Positions 24,531-33,038 of a stretch of 45,838 bases of DNA are shown here, piece by piece (the stretch's first letter is position 1; every line of letters begins with the position of its first letter). Below the pieces are notes generated by a model. That model worked only from the letters and a program-made list of their open reading frames with translations, made no database searches and was not told where the DNA came from. A program made the translations under genes and the position numbers. The stretch is taken from contig CAZLVY010000010.1 of assembly GCA_964563125.1 (NCBI GenBank), positions 1-45,838 of the forward strand, in the 5' to 3' direction. The stretch comes from UBA1368 sp964563125. GTDB lineage: Bacteria; Bacillota; Syntrophomonadia; Syntrophomonadales; Syntrophomonadaceae.

Positions 24531-25319
24531 ATGTCTGTTAGGGTGCTTATTGTTGATGATGATGAACGGGAAAGAATCGTAGTAAGGTATGTGCTGGAAC
24601 AGATAAATGATGTAGAAATAGTCGGAGAAGCTGTACACGGTTTAGAAGCCTTACTGTTATGTCAGGAGAAAAAGGTGGATTTAGTTTTTCTTGATATTAC
24701 CATGCCGGAAATGGGTGGATTAGAAACTGCTCATAAACTACAGGAACTTAAAGAACCACCTTTATTTGTTTTTGTAACGGCAAAAAAAGATATGGCAGTC
24801 GAAGCTTTTGATCTGGGTGCTATTGATTATATTGTGAAACCTATAGGACAAAACCGTATTGAAAAAACCATAGATAGAACAAAATGGCAAATTGCTCATC
24901 GCGATACAATTGAGGAATTAGTTCGACAGAAGTTGAAAGAAAGAATAGATTTTATTTTAGAACGTTATAAAAATCATGAAATTTATTCTAACAAGCTGCC
25001 GGTAAGGGAGAAAGGCAAAATTACTCTTCTAAATCAGGATGAGGTTGTATATTGCGAAAGTCAGGGCAAGAAAGTTTACATTTGTACTAATAATGGAGGC
25101 TATCTAAGTAATTATACTTTAAACGAGTTGGAATCCAGGTTGGATAAGAGCATCTTTTTCCGTGCCCATCAGGCTTTTATAGTTAATTTAAATTATATAC
25201 AGGAAATAATAAATTTTGGCGAGGGCTCATATTTACTTCATCTAAACAGTTCTGATAAGAATATTATTCTCAGTCGGTCAAGAGCCAAACTATTAAGACA
25301 GAAAATGGGTATACAATAA
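24531..25319 (+). CDS. LytTR-type response regulator
   Basis: The 262-aa protein has a receiver domain (about 1-120) with acidic residues at 9-11, the phosphoacceptor Asp55 in FLDITMPEMGG, and KPIG. A LytTR DNA-binding domain fills the C-terminal part (about 160-262, with EVVYCESQGKKVYI and FFRAHQAFIVNLNYI). Such regulators bind direct repeats and often control envelope or secreted functions. No sensor kinase is next to it, so its partner is elsewhere. I chose the ATG at 24531, 9 bases after TGAGGAG; an upstream TTG touches that site. Confidence 0.88.
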   Translation: MSVRVLIVDDDERERIVVRYVLEQINDVEIVGEAVHGLEALLLCQEKKVDLVFLDITMPEMGGLETAHKLQELKEPPLFVFVTAKKDMAVEAFDLGAIDYIVKPIGQNRIEKTIDRTKWQIAHRDTIEELVRQKLKERIDFILERYKNHEIYSNKLPVREKGKITLLNQDEVVYCESQGKKVYICTNNGGYLSNYTLNELESRLDKSIFFRAHQAFIVNLNYIQEIINFGEGSYLLHLNSSDKNIILSRSRAKLLRQKMGIQ

Positions 25320-25337
25320 GATGTATACCTTTTTTTT
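25308..25337 (+). terminator. Terminator overlapping the response regulator stop
   Basis: GGTATAC and GTATACC form a 7-bp stem with an 8-base loop, followed by eight T. The first arm lies inside the last codons of the gene. Confidence 0.8.
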
Positions 25338-25743
25338 GTCTTAATAAGCATGAAAACCGACTGAATGTGAGCCGAAATGTTAAGTTGGTAATTTAACATC
25401 TTGGGATAAGATTATAACAAAGTGCCTACAACAGTGCATTTATAAATCTCGTAATTTCTCACTTTCTTCCTTTTTACCATGTAGTTATAAAATTTGTTAA
25501 AAGAATAACAAGCTAGTGCTAATTAACCTTTATATTCAACCAACTAATACAAATATAGAGAAAAAAATCACAAAATGATTTATAGTTAATCTAGATAATT
25601 AGGACGGTTTTTTACAAATATTAGTGGAAGGAGGAAAAACTTAATTATATACAGTTGGCGGGGGGCGGAAAAACCGACTGTACACAATTAGATTGTAGAC
25701 AGATGCCTTGTACTATATACAAGGCTATAAAGGGGGGTAGTTT
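25338..25743. other. Gene-free leader region upstream of the AAA+ gene
   Basis: The first 280 bases are AT-rich with no convincing gene. The last 95 bases hold an AAGGAGG sequence at 25628-25634 with no ATG nearby, three consecutive hairpins (25650-25682, 25683-25695, 25705-25725) and a possible 30-codon frame. The ribosome site AAGGGGGG of the next gene follows directly. Confidence 0.55.
25650..25725 (+). promoter_or_regulatory. Three-hairpin leader before the AAA+ gene
   Basis: TACAGTTGG pairs with CCGACTGTA (9 bp with one G-T), ACAAT with ATTGT, and GCCTTGTA with TACAAGGC (perfect 8 bp, loop CTATA). They lie one after another and end about 6 bases before the Shine-Dalgarno of the gene at 25744. 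They could control translation or transcript stability. Confidence 0.4.
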
Positions 25744-25747
25744 ATGA
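25655..25747 (+). CDS. Possible 30-aa cysteine peptide, overlaps the AAA+ start
   Basis: A TTG-started frame of 30 codons ends in a TGA that overlaps the ATG of the AAA+ gene (ATGA). The peptide has Cys9, Cys14 and Cys19 in an even C-x4-C-x4-C spacing and begins with a GGGKTD-like stretch. The nearest ribosome site (25628-25634) is about 20 bases from the TTG, which is too far. The same DNA also forms hairpins, so the frame may be chance. Confidence 0.3.
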   Translation: MAGGGKTDCTQLDCRQMPCTIYKAIKGGSL

Positions 25748-26946
25748 TACCGTTTTATAAGCTTGAACGATACGAAGGAAATGAACCTTTGTTTGAATTG
25801 GTAATGATGTCTATAGTAGCAAGTTCGGTTGGAGAACCATTGCATATACATGCAGAGGGCTTGAGAGGAACTGGAAAAACTACTATTATGCGTGCAGCCA
25901 AAGGTATTCTACCTAATATAACCCGTATAAAAGGGTGTATATATAATTGTGATCCGGCAGCACCGCATTGTCCACATCACAGAGATTTGAACCGGATAGA
26001 AATAGACAATTTGGGGACGGAAGAGATTCAGATGCCGTTTTTGGAAATATCACACTCCGCCAAGGTCGGAACTGTGGCAGGCAGTGTTGATTTAACCAGA
26101 CTTACCGATGTTAATAATCCTGAGGCAAGACTGTTGCCAGGGCTAATTCCGCAGGCTCATCGAGGAATAATATTCATAGACGAAATCAATCGCTTAGCAG
26201 ACACTTCCCCAGAAATTACAGATATCTTGTTGGATGTAATGGGTAATAAGCCTGGTCATATTCAGATCGAAGAAGCAGGATTGCCGGTGGTTGATGTAAA
26301 AGTCAGTGTATCAGTTTGGGCTGCTTCTAATCCGGACGAGGATCCAGGTCCTGTGGAAGAGATAAGAAGACAGCTATCGGATCGCTTTGATATGGTTTGC
26401 TTTATGGGGCGGCCTAATTCAGTTGATATCCTTGCCCAGATGCTGAAAGAAAATTCTCATCAGTGGAAATCTCAATCAGTTAAAGAAGTTCAAGTTGAAG
26501 AAAGCAAAAATGATGCTATTCGTAATAATATTATTAACTGGTCCAGTCAATATGAGAAAGCTGATTTACCTGATTTTTTACGTAATTACATTGCCCGCCT
26601 ATATATTAAACATAATTTGGAAAGTATTCGAGCAATTGAAGCAATGCAGTCAGGAGCTATATTACACAGTATTATTAAAGGCCGCGACAAAGTATTAATC
26701 AATGATGTGACCCACATGATACCACTGGTTCTTAAACATCGGGTTGACAGCGATACTATGGTGCGCATGATTAATGATGTAGATTCCAAAGGTGTCAAGG
26801 ACGGAATACTAAATTTTAAGAACCGAAAGAAAAAGGAAAGCGAAGCAGAACCGGAATATTTTCCCCACAATGCGATGCCATTAAAGGATATAAGAAGAAG
26901 TGATCTGGTTAATACGGAAAAGAGTTTGACCCCCAATGAAGGCTGA
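25744..26946 (+). CDS. AAA+ ATPase, magnesium-chelatase I / MoxR type
   Basis: The 400-aa protein has Walker A GLRGTGKTT near residue 40, a cysteine/histidine cluster CIYNCDPAAPHCPHH (about 63-80), Walker B GIIFIDEINR near 138, and sensor and arginine-finger motifs ending in RRQLSDRFDM. A helical lid follows. It matches the ChlI/BchI-like chelatase subunit. In such pairs the ATPase works with a VWA protein, here the next gene, to remodel or metallate a target. The Cys/His insertion is unusual and may bind metal. No chelatase H subunit is near. The ribosome site is AAGGGGGG. Confidence 0.85.
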   Translation: MIPFYKLERYEGNEPLFELVMMSIVASSVGEPLHIHAEGLRGTGKTTIMRAAKGILPNITRIKGCIYNCDPAAPHCPHHRDLNRIEIDNLGTEEIQMPFLEISHSAKVGTVAGSVDLTRLTDVNNPEARLLPGLIPQAHRGIIFIDEINRLADTSPEITDILLDVMGNKPGHIQIEEAGLPVVDVKVSVSVWAASNPDEDPGPVEEIRRQLSDRFDMVCFMGRPNSVDILAQMLKENSHQWKSQSVKEVQVEESKNDAIRNNIINWSSQYEKADLPDFLRNYIARLYIKHNLESIRAIEAMQSGAILHSIIKGRDKVLINDVTHMIPLVLKHRVDSDTMVRMINDVDSKGVKDGILNFKNRKKKESEAEPEYFPHNAMPLKDIRRSDLVNTEKSLTPNEG

Positions 26947-26965
26947 TAATTAAGGGGGTGGGGAA

Positions 26966-28744
26966 ATGTCTAATCAATCTAATGTTGATAAAGCTGATGC
27001 AGTAGGTAATTATCTCAGTCTTTATTTTGGTCAGAACCAAGGGGTAAGGCTGGGTGAAAGTACAGTAGTGAGCCGCAAAGTCCATGCCCGTATGCCGGAA
27101 AAAAGGTTGAAAGGCCAGATAAAAATCCTGCTTAATCGTGATGCCGGGAAAACCTTTCTGGACTTTGTTGATGCCGATCAGGTTGTTCACATTGATGTTT
27201 ACCATAAAGAAGGGGAAATCGACCCGACAGAAGTAGCCAGAATTATATTTCAAGCTATTGACGAAAATTTTTTGGAGAAAAATCCTCAACTAAAGTATAA
27301 CGAGGATGAGCGCTTTCGCATGGTAGCTGAATATGCCAATAAAATTTTTATTACTACCAGTTTAGGTAAAGGCATTTTATATGACCTTTTTCAAAATAAT
27401 GTCAGACCTTATGTTGAAGGCGAAGAGGGTAAAGATCATATCCATATTCTGGCGCGTCTTAACCGGGAAGAATACTTTCTGGTATATATAATAGCAGAAG
27501 CGGTAGAAGAACTTATTATTGCTGCTGATGTAAGGCTGGCCAAAGTAAGAAATATTAATCACGGTAACCAGAAACAGAAGCAGGAGGATTTCTCAGGTTA
27601 TATTAAAATTCCCTGGAAAAAATTTAAAGGGCAGACAAGTATGCCGCTGCCGGATAAAGAAAATGTCAACCAGCTAATTGTTAAACTGGCGGAAAAGTTT
27701 GGCGGAGTTGAAGAAATCCAGGACTTTATGGAAAGCTATTCAACAAATATTTTTAAACGCAAAGGCATTGATCAGCAGAAAAAGAAGTGGGGCGATGTCG
27801 AGGACTTTGTGCAACAACTGGAGGAACTGGAGATAATCAAAGATACTCCGTTTGGGAAAGTTCTCACTAATAAAGGGGTTAAATTAAAGGATTTTGTTGT
27901 TAATCATAAATGTGAGCTGGAAACAGAAATACGAAAAAATATCCGTAAGATTCCGGCTAAGGGCAGCAGCCGTTTTAAAAAGCTGGGTGAAGTTAACCAA
28001 AACACTTCCCATGTCGAGTTTACAAACCATAATAAAACCATTAATAATCCTTATAAGAATTGGTCCGGTGATTTAGCTGTACCGGAAACAATTATCCAGG
28101 CTAAGAAGAATAGTTTAATGCGCGGCGAAGAGCGCTTCAATATAAAAAAAGAAGACCTGCATTTTTATAGCAAAAAACAATATATTCCTATTGATGTATG
28201 TCTGTTAATTGATGCCAGTGGCAGTATGGCAGGTGATAAAAGGCAGGCTGCCTGTTATCTGGCTGAACACTTGTTGTTAACTGGTAAAGAAAAAGTGGCA
28301 GTTGTTACCTTCCAGGAACGGACCAGTAGGGTGGTTGTTCCTTTTACACGTAATCAAAGAGTCTTAAGCAAAGGACTTGCTACCATAAGTCCGGCGGGGC
28401 TTACCCCTTTGGCTGATGGAATAATGACAGCAGTTAATCTTATTAAAGAAAACCGGGTCAGGAATCCTTTATTAGTCTTAATAACGGATGGTATTCCTAA
28501 TACAGCATTATGGACTTTGGATGCTAAAGCAGATGCTATTGAAGCATCTTCACATATACCGGAAAATAAAATTCGTTTTATCTGTATAGGGGTAGAATCA
28601 AATCGTTTCTATCTGGAGAAACTGGCTAGCCGAGCCAATGGTTCTTTGTATTTAGTTGATGATTTGAATCGCGATAATCTCATTAATATTGTTCGTCATG
28701 AAAAGAAGAATATTAGTGAAGATCACGGTAAGCATAAAGATTAA
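26966..28744 (+). CDS. VWA-domain protein, chelatase D-like partner
   Basis: The 592-aa protein has a long N-terminal region of unknown fold (to about 405) and a C-terminal von Willebrand A domain. The MIDAS metal site is visible as DASGSM, then LTPLADG and ITDG. These forms are typical of the D subunit of magnesium chelatases, although the AAA domain of BchD is absent here. It follows the AAA+ gene by 19 bases and probably forms a complex with it. The target is unknown. A terminator follows at 28812. Confidence 0.85.
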   Translation: MSNQSNVDKADAVGNYLSLYFGQNQGVRLGESTVVSRKVHARMPEKRLKGQIKILLNRDAGKTFLDFVDADQVVHIDVYHKEGEIDPTEVARIIFQAIDENFLEKNPQLKYNEDERFRMVAEYANKIFITTSLGKGILYDLFQNNVRPYVEGEEGKDHIHILARLNREEYFLVYIIAEAVEELIIAADVRLAKVRNINHGNQKQKQEDFSGYIKIPWKKFKGQTSMPLPDKENVNQLIVKLAEKFGGVEEIQDFMESYSTNIFKRKGIDQQKKKWGDVEDFVQQLEELEIIKDTPFGKVLTNKGVKLKDFVVNHKCELETEIRKNIRKIPAKGSSRFKKLGEVNQNTSHVEFTNHNKTINNPYKNWSGDLAVPETIIQAKKNSLMRGEERFNIKKEDLHFYSKKQYIPIDVCLLIDASGSMAGDKRQAACYLAEHLLLTGKEKVAVVTFQERTSRVVVPFTRNQRVLSKGLATISPAGLTPLADGIMTAVNLIKENRVRNPLLVLITDGIPNTALWTLDAKADAIEASSHIPENKIRFICIGVESNRFYLEKLASRANGSLYLVDDLNRDNLINIVRHEKKNISEDHGKHKD

Positions 28745-28811
28745 GTTTATATTAGCTATTAAATAAGTAAGAAATTGGTATTCGTATCAATTTTTAATAA
28801 CTCCTCCTTCT

Positions 28812-28843
28812 GGGGGTACCTTTAATGGTACCCTCCTTTTTTT
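28812..28843 (+). terminator. Intrinsic terminator
   Basis: GGGGGTACC and GGTACCCTC form a 9-bp stem (one G-U) with a 6-base loop, then seven T. It ends the AAA+/VWA pair. Confidence 0.88.
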
Positions 28844-28910
28844 ACTCACAGGCATATTTTCAACCTTTATTTCGTATCATTTAATAGCAAAAAGTAGAGG
28901 AGGATTTTTC

Positions 28911-29504
28911 ATGAACGGAGCACTTAGACAATTAATCGGGATAATTATTATTGCTTTTTGCCTTTTTATTACAGGTTGTTCTGGAACCCCTAACAATGAA
29001 ACCTTTAAAAGCTGGCAGGATTTAATTAGGTTATTGCCCGAAGAGGAGAAAAATACCGCACCCGAGAGTCTGCAGACGCCTGACGAAAATACAATCCTGG
29101 GTGAAAGCATTGATATAGAGTTATACTTTGTGGCTGCAGATGGCGTAAGCTTGGAGGCCGAAAAAAGAACTATTATCAAAACTGAAGGTATTGCCCGTAA
29201 AACTGTAGAAGAATTAATAAAGGGACCTGGTAATGCCAATTACAGCAGTGCTATGCCAACTGGAATTAAGCTACTGGACATAAACATAAAACCAGAAGGA
29301 TTATGCATAGTAGACCTGAGCTCTCAAGCCAGGTTAGTAGGTAATATGAATGAAGAACAAATGATGGTTTATGCCATAGCTAATACGGTGGGACAGTTTC
29401 CCGCTGTCAAGGAAGTAACTTTCATGGTAGATGGGGAAAAAGTCAAGCAATTAGGAGGTTTTTTAGATTTATCAGTGCCGATAGAACCGGATTATAGTAT
29501 TTAA
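28911..29504 (+). CDS. GerMN-domain lipoprotein
   Basis: The 197-aa protein has a lipoprotein signal with lipobox FITGC (Cys23). A GerMN domain fills the C-terminal 120 residues (IELYFVAADG, RKTVEELIKGPGNANYSSAMPTGIKLLDI, VDLSSQAR, MVYAIANTV). GerM and related proteins act in sporulation and germination, and the same fold occurs in other envelope lipoproteins of Firmicutes. It stands alone between two terminators. The start has AGAGGAGG upstream. Confidence 0.85.
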   Translation: MNGALRQLIGIIIIAFCLFITGCSGTPNNETFKSWQDLIRLLPEEEKNTAPESLQTPDENTILGESIDIELYFVAADGVSLEAEKRTIIKTEGIARKTVEELIKGPGNANYSSAMPTGIKLLDINIKPEGLCIVDLSSQARLVGNMNEEQMMVYAIANTVGQFPAVKEVTFMVDGEKVKQLGGFLDLSVPIEPDYSI

Positions 29505-29536
29505 AAAAGGTAACTTAAAACAGGGGTAATAAGTTT

Positions 29537-29577
29537 AAAGGAGTAGTAGCGGGTAAAACCAATACTAACTCCTTTTT
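29537..29577 (+). terminator. Intrinsic terminator
   Basis: AAAGGAGT and ACTCCTTT form an 8-bp stem with further pairing inside (AGTA/TACT, GG/CC), followed by a short T run. It ends the GerMN lipoprotein gene. Confidence 0.7.
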
Positions 29578-29697
29578 AGTTTGCTCATCGTTAGGCACAG
29601 TTTTGCTGGAATATAGAGAGTAAAAGTGATACATTTATTTAATGAATTGTATTCTAAATAATTACACTGCCATTAATAATAGATGAGGTGTTGAATT

Positions 29698-30507
29698 TTG
29701 CTTAAAACAAAACCGATAGGAATATTTGATTCGGGTGTAGGTGGTTTAACGGTTGTCAAGTCTTTACTTGATAATATGCCAGAAGAGAGTTTTATTTATT
29801 TTGGCGATACTGCACATGTACCCTATGGAGATAAGAGTCAGGAACAATTATTGATTTATGCGCAAGATATAATTGAGTTTTTGCTTAAGCAGAGAGTAAA
29901 AGCTATTGTAATAGCCTGCGGTACCCATTCGTCAATAACACTGCCGCTTATTTCCACAGATTATCCCTTGCCACTGTTAGGAGTAGTTGAAGCCGGTGCC
30001 AGGCAGGCAGCAGCTAAAACGCGCAATGGTAAAATTGGTGTAGCAGCAACTCAAGCCACTGTAAACAGCGGCACATTTACCAGGAGCATCCACAGGTTAA
30101 ATTCAAACTTGGCTGTTACCGAAGTGGCGTGCCCGCTATTCGTCCCCCTGGTTGAGAATGGTAATTTAACCGGCCCTGAAACTGATAAGGCTATAAAAAA
30201 TTATTTTGGCCCTCTTCTGGACCGGCAAATTGATACAATTATTTTAGGGTGCACACATTATCCCTTCCTGGCTCCTGCTATAAAAAAGTATACCGGTGAC
30301 AGAGTTGTTCTCATAGACGCAGCCGGCGAAACGATAGACGAGTTAAAAGACATTTTAACAGCTCAGGACCTGATAAATGACAGTGGCGGCCATCCGGAAA
30401 GAAAATTTTATGTCAGCGGCCAAGATACTTCCTTTTTTAAGGTAGGTAAATTGTTAGTTGGCAATGTAATAAAAGAGGTTAAGAAAGTTACTTTAAGCAA
30501 TAGATAA
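29698..30507 (+). CDS. murI: Glutamate racemase
   Basis: The 269-aa enzyme makes D-glutamate for peptidoglycan. It shows IFDSGVGGLTV at the N-terminus, YFGDTAHVPYG, the first catalytic cysteine in IACGTHSS and the second in LGCTHYPFL. The first motif has Gly where most MurI have Asn (usually ACNTAS). The start is TTG at 29698, with GAGGTG 7 bases upstream; no ATG fits. It opens a long co-directional run and is followed by the HgdB-like gene after 12 bases. Confidence 0.88.
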   Translation: MLKTKPIGIFDSGVGGLTVVKSLLDNMPEESFIYFGDTAHVPYGDKSQEQLLIYAQDIIEFLLKQRVKAIVIACGTHSSITLPLISTDYPLPLLGVVEAGARQAAAKTRNGKIGVAATQATVNSGTFTRSIHRLNSNLAVTEVACPLFVPLVENGNLTGPETDKAIKNYFGPLLDRQIDTIILGCTHYPFLAPAIKKYTGDRVVLIDAAGETIDELKDILTAQDLINDSGGHPERKFYVSGQDTSFFKVGKLLVGNVIKEVKKVTLSNR

Positions 30508-30519
30508 TGAGGAGAAAAA

Positions 30520-31503
30520 ATGGGCAGAATTGGTTTTACTACTTCGATTCCAGTGGAGATTTTGCTGGCGGCAGGCAAAATCCCAGTTGATTTAAATAAT
30601 GTTTTTATAACCGGCGATAAAGCCTCATTGCTGGTGGAAAAGGCAGAAGAGGCAGGCTACCCCCGTAACACCTGCGGATGGATTAAAGGCTTGTACTCGG
30701 TAGCTCTGGAAAGTGAGTTGGAAGCAGTTATAGCTGTCATGCAGGGGGATTGCAGCAACACTCAGGCCTTAATGGAAACTTTGCAGTTAAAAGGCATTAA
30801 AACAATACCTTTTGCTTTCCCTTTTGACAGAGATGTAGATATGCTGCGTCTGCAGATGGAAAAGCTTATGAATTATTTCGCAGTTAGTATATTACAAGTT
30901 CAGCAGAGTAAGGTTGAATTAGATGTTATCCGTTCATTATGTCAGCAAATTGATACTATGACCTGGCAGGATAATTTAGTAACCGGCGGCGAGAACCACT
31001 ACTATTTAGTTTCATCCAGTGATTTTAACAGTAACCCCGCGCAGTTTAAGGAGGATTTAACCAACTTCATTGCTCAGGCGCGCCTGCGAACTCCTTTTGC
31101 TGATGAAGTCCGACTGGCTTATATTGGTGTTCCGCCTATTTTCACTGATCTTTATACCATTATTGAGTCAATGGGAGCAAGAATAGTATTTAACGAAGTG
31201 CAAAGACAGTTTTCCATGCCTTATGATACTGCAGATATATACGAACAATATCTAAAGTATACTTATCCATATGGGGCATTTGCTCGTCTGAACGATATTC
31301 TGGAACAAATTAATCTACGTCAGATAGATGGGATAATTCATTATACCCAAACTTTTTGTTTCCGTCAGATTGAAGATCTTATTTATCGGGAAAAGATAAA
31401 AGTTCCTTTTTTAACTGTCGAAGGAGAAGGACCCGGCAAATTAGACGGTCGTAGTCGTATGAGAATAGAAGCATTCATTAATATGCTTAAATACAAAAAG
31501 TGA
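30520..31503 (+). CDS. HgdB/BcrBC-like 2-hydroxyacyl-CoA dehydratase family protein
   Basis: The 327-aa protein has the fold pattern of the 2-hydroxyacyl-CoA dehydratase / benzoyl-CoA reductase D-component family. Cys52 (RNTCGWIKG), Cys78 (GDCSNT) and Cys280 (TQTFCFRQIED) are candidate iron-sulfur ligands. A single such gene followed by one activase is the arrangement of double-cubane cluster proteins, rather than the two-subunit dehydratases that accompany amino-acid fermentation. It is shorter than classic HgdB. No CoA-transferase or acyl-CoA genes are near, so a dehydratase role is not supported by context. Reductase of a small molecule is an inference. Confidence 0.75.
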   Translation: MGRIGFTTSIPVEILLAAGKIPVDLNNVFITGDKASLLVEKAEEAGYPRNTCGWIKGLYSVALESELEAVIAVMQGDCSNTQALMETLQLKGIKTIPFAFPFDRDVDMLRLQMEKLMNYFAVSILQVQQSKVELDVIRSLCQQIDTMTWQDNLVTGGENHYYLVSSSDFNSNPAQFKEDLTNFIAQARLRTPFADEVRLAYIGVPPIFTDLYTIIESMGARIVFNEVQRQFSMPYDTADIYEQYLKYTYPYGAFARLNDILEQINLRQIDGIIHYTQTFCFRQIEDLIYREKIKVPFLTVEGEGPGKLDGRSRMRIEAFINMLKYKK

Positions 31504-31510
31504 GGGAATA

Positions 31511-32254
31511 ATGATAGGTATAGACTTAGGATCCCGTCATATCAAAATAGTGCAAATGATAACAGGAAAAATAGTTAAGACTGCTATTTATGATACTATT
31601 CAGTTTTATCGTAAATATGGTATGGCAGAACAAAAAAAGCTCAATATCAACCTTGCCGAGTCAGGTTTTACTGAGGATAAACTGGTAGCAACCGGTTATG
31701 GTAAAATAGCTGTAACAATAGAAGGAGCAGTCCATATTCCTGAAATTCAGGCTCATGCAGCCGGAGCAGCTTTTCAGACCGGGATGAGGAATTTTACATT
31801 ACTTGACATTGGCGGCCAGGATACGAAGATAATAATGATTAGGGATGGGCAGGTGGCGGATTTCCTGACTAATGACCGCTGCGCCGCCAGTTCCGGGCGC
31901 TATATGGAAAATATGGCCCATGTTTTGGGGATATCTTTGGAAGAGTTAAGTTTATACAATGAAGATCCGGCCAGACTTAATTCAACTTGTGCTATTTTCG
32001 GTGAGACGGAGATAATATCTAAAATAGTGGAAGGTTATTCTATTGCCCAGTTAGCTGCCGGAGTAAATTACACACTCTACCGTCGCTTTGCAGCCCAGCT
32101 TAAGCAGTTAAACAGTGAAAAACTGGTTTTGAGCGGTGGGGGAGCGTTCAATTCGGCCTTAATGAATATAATTGCCGAGCAAACCGGATGCGAAACAATA
32201 AGAGTTGACAATTATCAGTTCAATGGCGCTATAGGCTGTTGTGTTATACAGTAG
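31511..32254 (+). CDS. BadF/HgdC-type ATP-dependent activase
   Basis: The 247-aa protein is an ASKHA ATPase activator: it has GIDLGSRHIK at the N-terminus, LDIGGQDTKII, NDRCAASSGRY and STCAIFGETEI. In the family the last two Cys hold a [4Fe-4S] cluster shared at the dimer interface. Such proteins use ATP hydrolysis to inject a low-potential electron into the partner at 30520, here 7 bases upstream. The length is normal for HgdC. Confidence 0.88.
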   Translation: MIGIDLGSRHIKIVQMITGKIVKTAIYDTIQFYRKYGMAEQKKLNINLAESGFTEDKLVATGYGKIAVTIEGAVHIPEIQAHAAGAAFQTGMRNFTLLDIGGQDTKIIMIRDGQVADFLTNDRCAASSGRYMENMAHVLGISLEELSLYNEDPARLNSTCAIFGETEIISKIVEGYSIAQLAAGVNYTLYRRFAAQLKQLNSEKLVLSGGGAFNSALMNIIAEQTGCETIRVDNYQFNGAIGCCVIQ

Positions 32255-32306
32255 ATAGAAATGAGTCTTGACCGGGCAGAAAATAATATACATATGGAGG
32301 TAGATT

Positions 32307-33038
32307 ATGCTTAGACCAAATGAAAGACTTTATGACCAGCTTAGACCAGTCAGAATAATCCCCGGATTTTTGAAACATCCGGACGGATCAGTTTTAATTG
32401 AAGCAGGTGATACCAGAGTTTTGTGTTCCGCAATTGTGGAGGAAAAAGTTCCGCCTTTTCTGAAAGGAACCGGCAGTGGCTGGGTAACAGCAGAATATTC
32501 ACTTTTACCTTCTTCAACTGAGACACGTACTCAGAGGGAAGCGACCAAAGGAAAAATAAGCGGACGTACTTCAGAGATACAAAGGCTGATAGGACGCTCA
32601 CTGCGGGCGGTAGTTGACCTGGAAATGCTGGGGGAACGGACTATATGGATTGATTGTGATGTAATCCAGGCGGATGGTGGTACCAGAACTGCTTCTATTA
32701 CGGGTGCCTTTGTAGCTCTGTGCCTGGCCTTAAAAAAACTGCATGAAAAGGGAACTATTAGCAAGATACCTCTCTTAGATTATGTCAGTGCAATTAGTGT
32801 TGGCAAGATTGATGGAGTATTACTGCTGGATCTGGAGTACAGTGAAGATTACCGCGCTGATGTGGATATGAACGTAGTTATGACCGGCAGCGGCGAATTT
32901 GTGGAAATCCAGGGAACAGCAGAAGGAGTTTCCTTCAGCAAAAACGAACTTGATGAAATGCTGGCTTTAGCTAACAAAGGTATTTTGGAACTAATAGCTC
33001 TGCAAAAGGAAGTAATTGGTGAAAAAACCGATGCATAA
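32307..33038 (+). CDS. rph: Ribonuclease PH
   Basis: The 243-aa protein matches RNase PH throughout: RPNERLYDQLRPVRI, GDTRVLCSAIVEEKVPPF, GSGWVTAEYSLLP, GRTSEIQRLIGRSLRAVVD and DCDVIQADGGTRTASITGAF. It trims tRNA 3' ends by phosphorolysis. The rdgB gene begins within its end, the usual pairing in Firmicutes. The ribosome site is TGGAGG. Confidence 0.95.
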   Translation: MLRPNERLYDQLRPVRIIPGFLKHPDGSVLIEAGDTRVLCSAIVEEKVPPFLKGTGSGWVTAEYSLLPSSTETRTQREATKGKISGRTSEIQRLIGRSLRAVVDLEMLGERTIWIDCDVIQADGGTRTASITGAFVALCLALKKLHEKGTISKIPLLDYVSAISVGKIDGVLLLDLEYSEDYRADVDMNVVMTGSGEFVEIQGTAEGVSFSKNELDEMLALANKGILELIALQKEVIGEKTDA

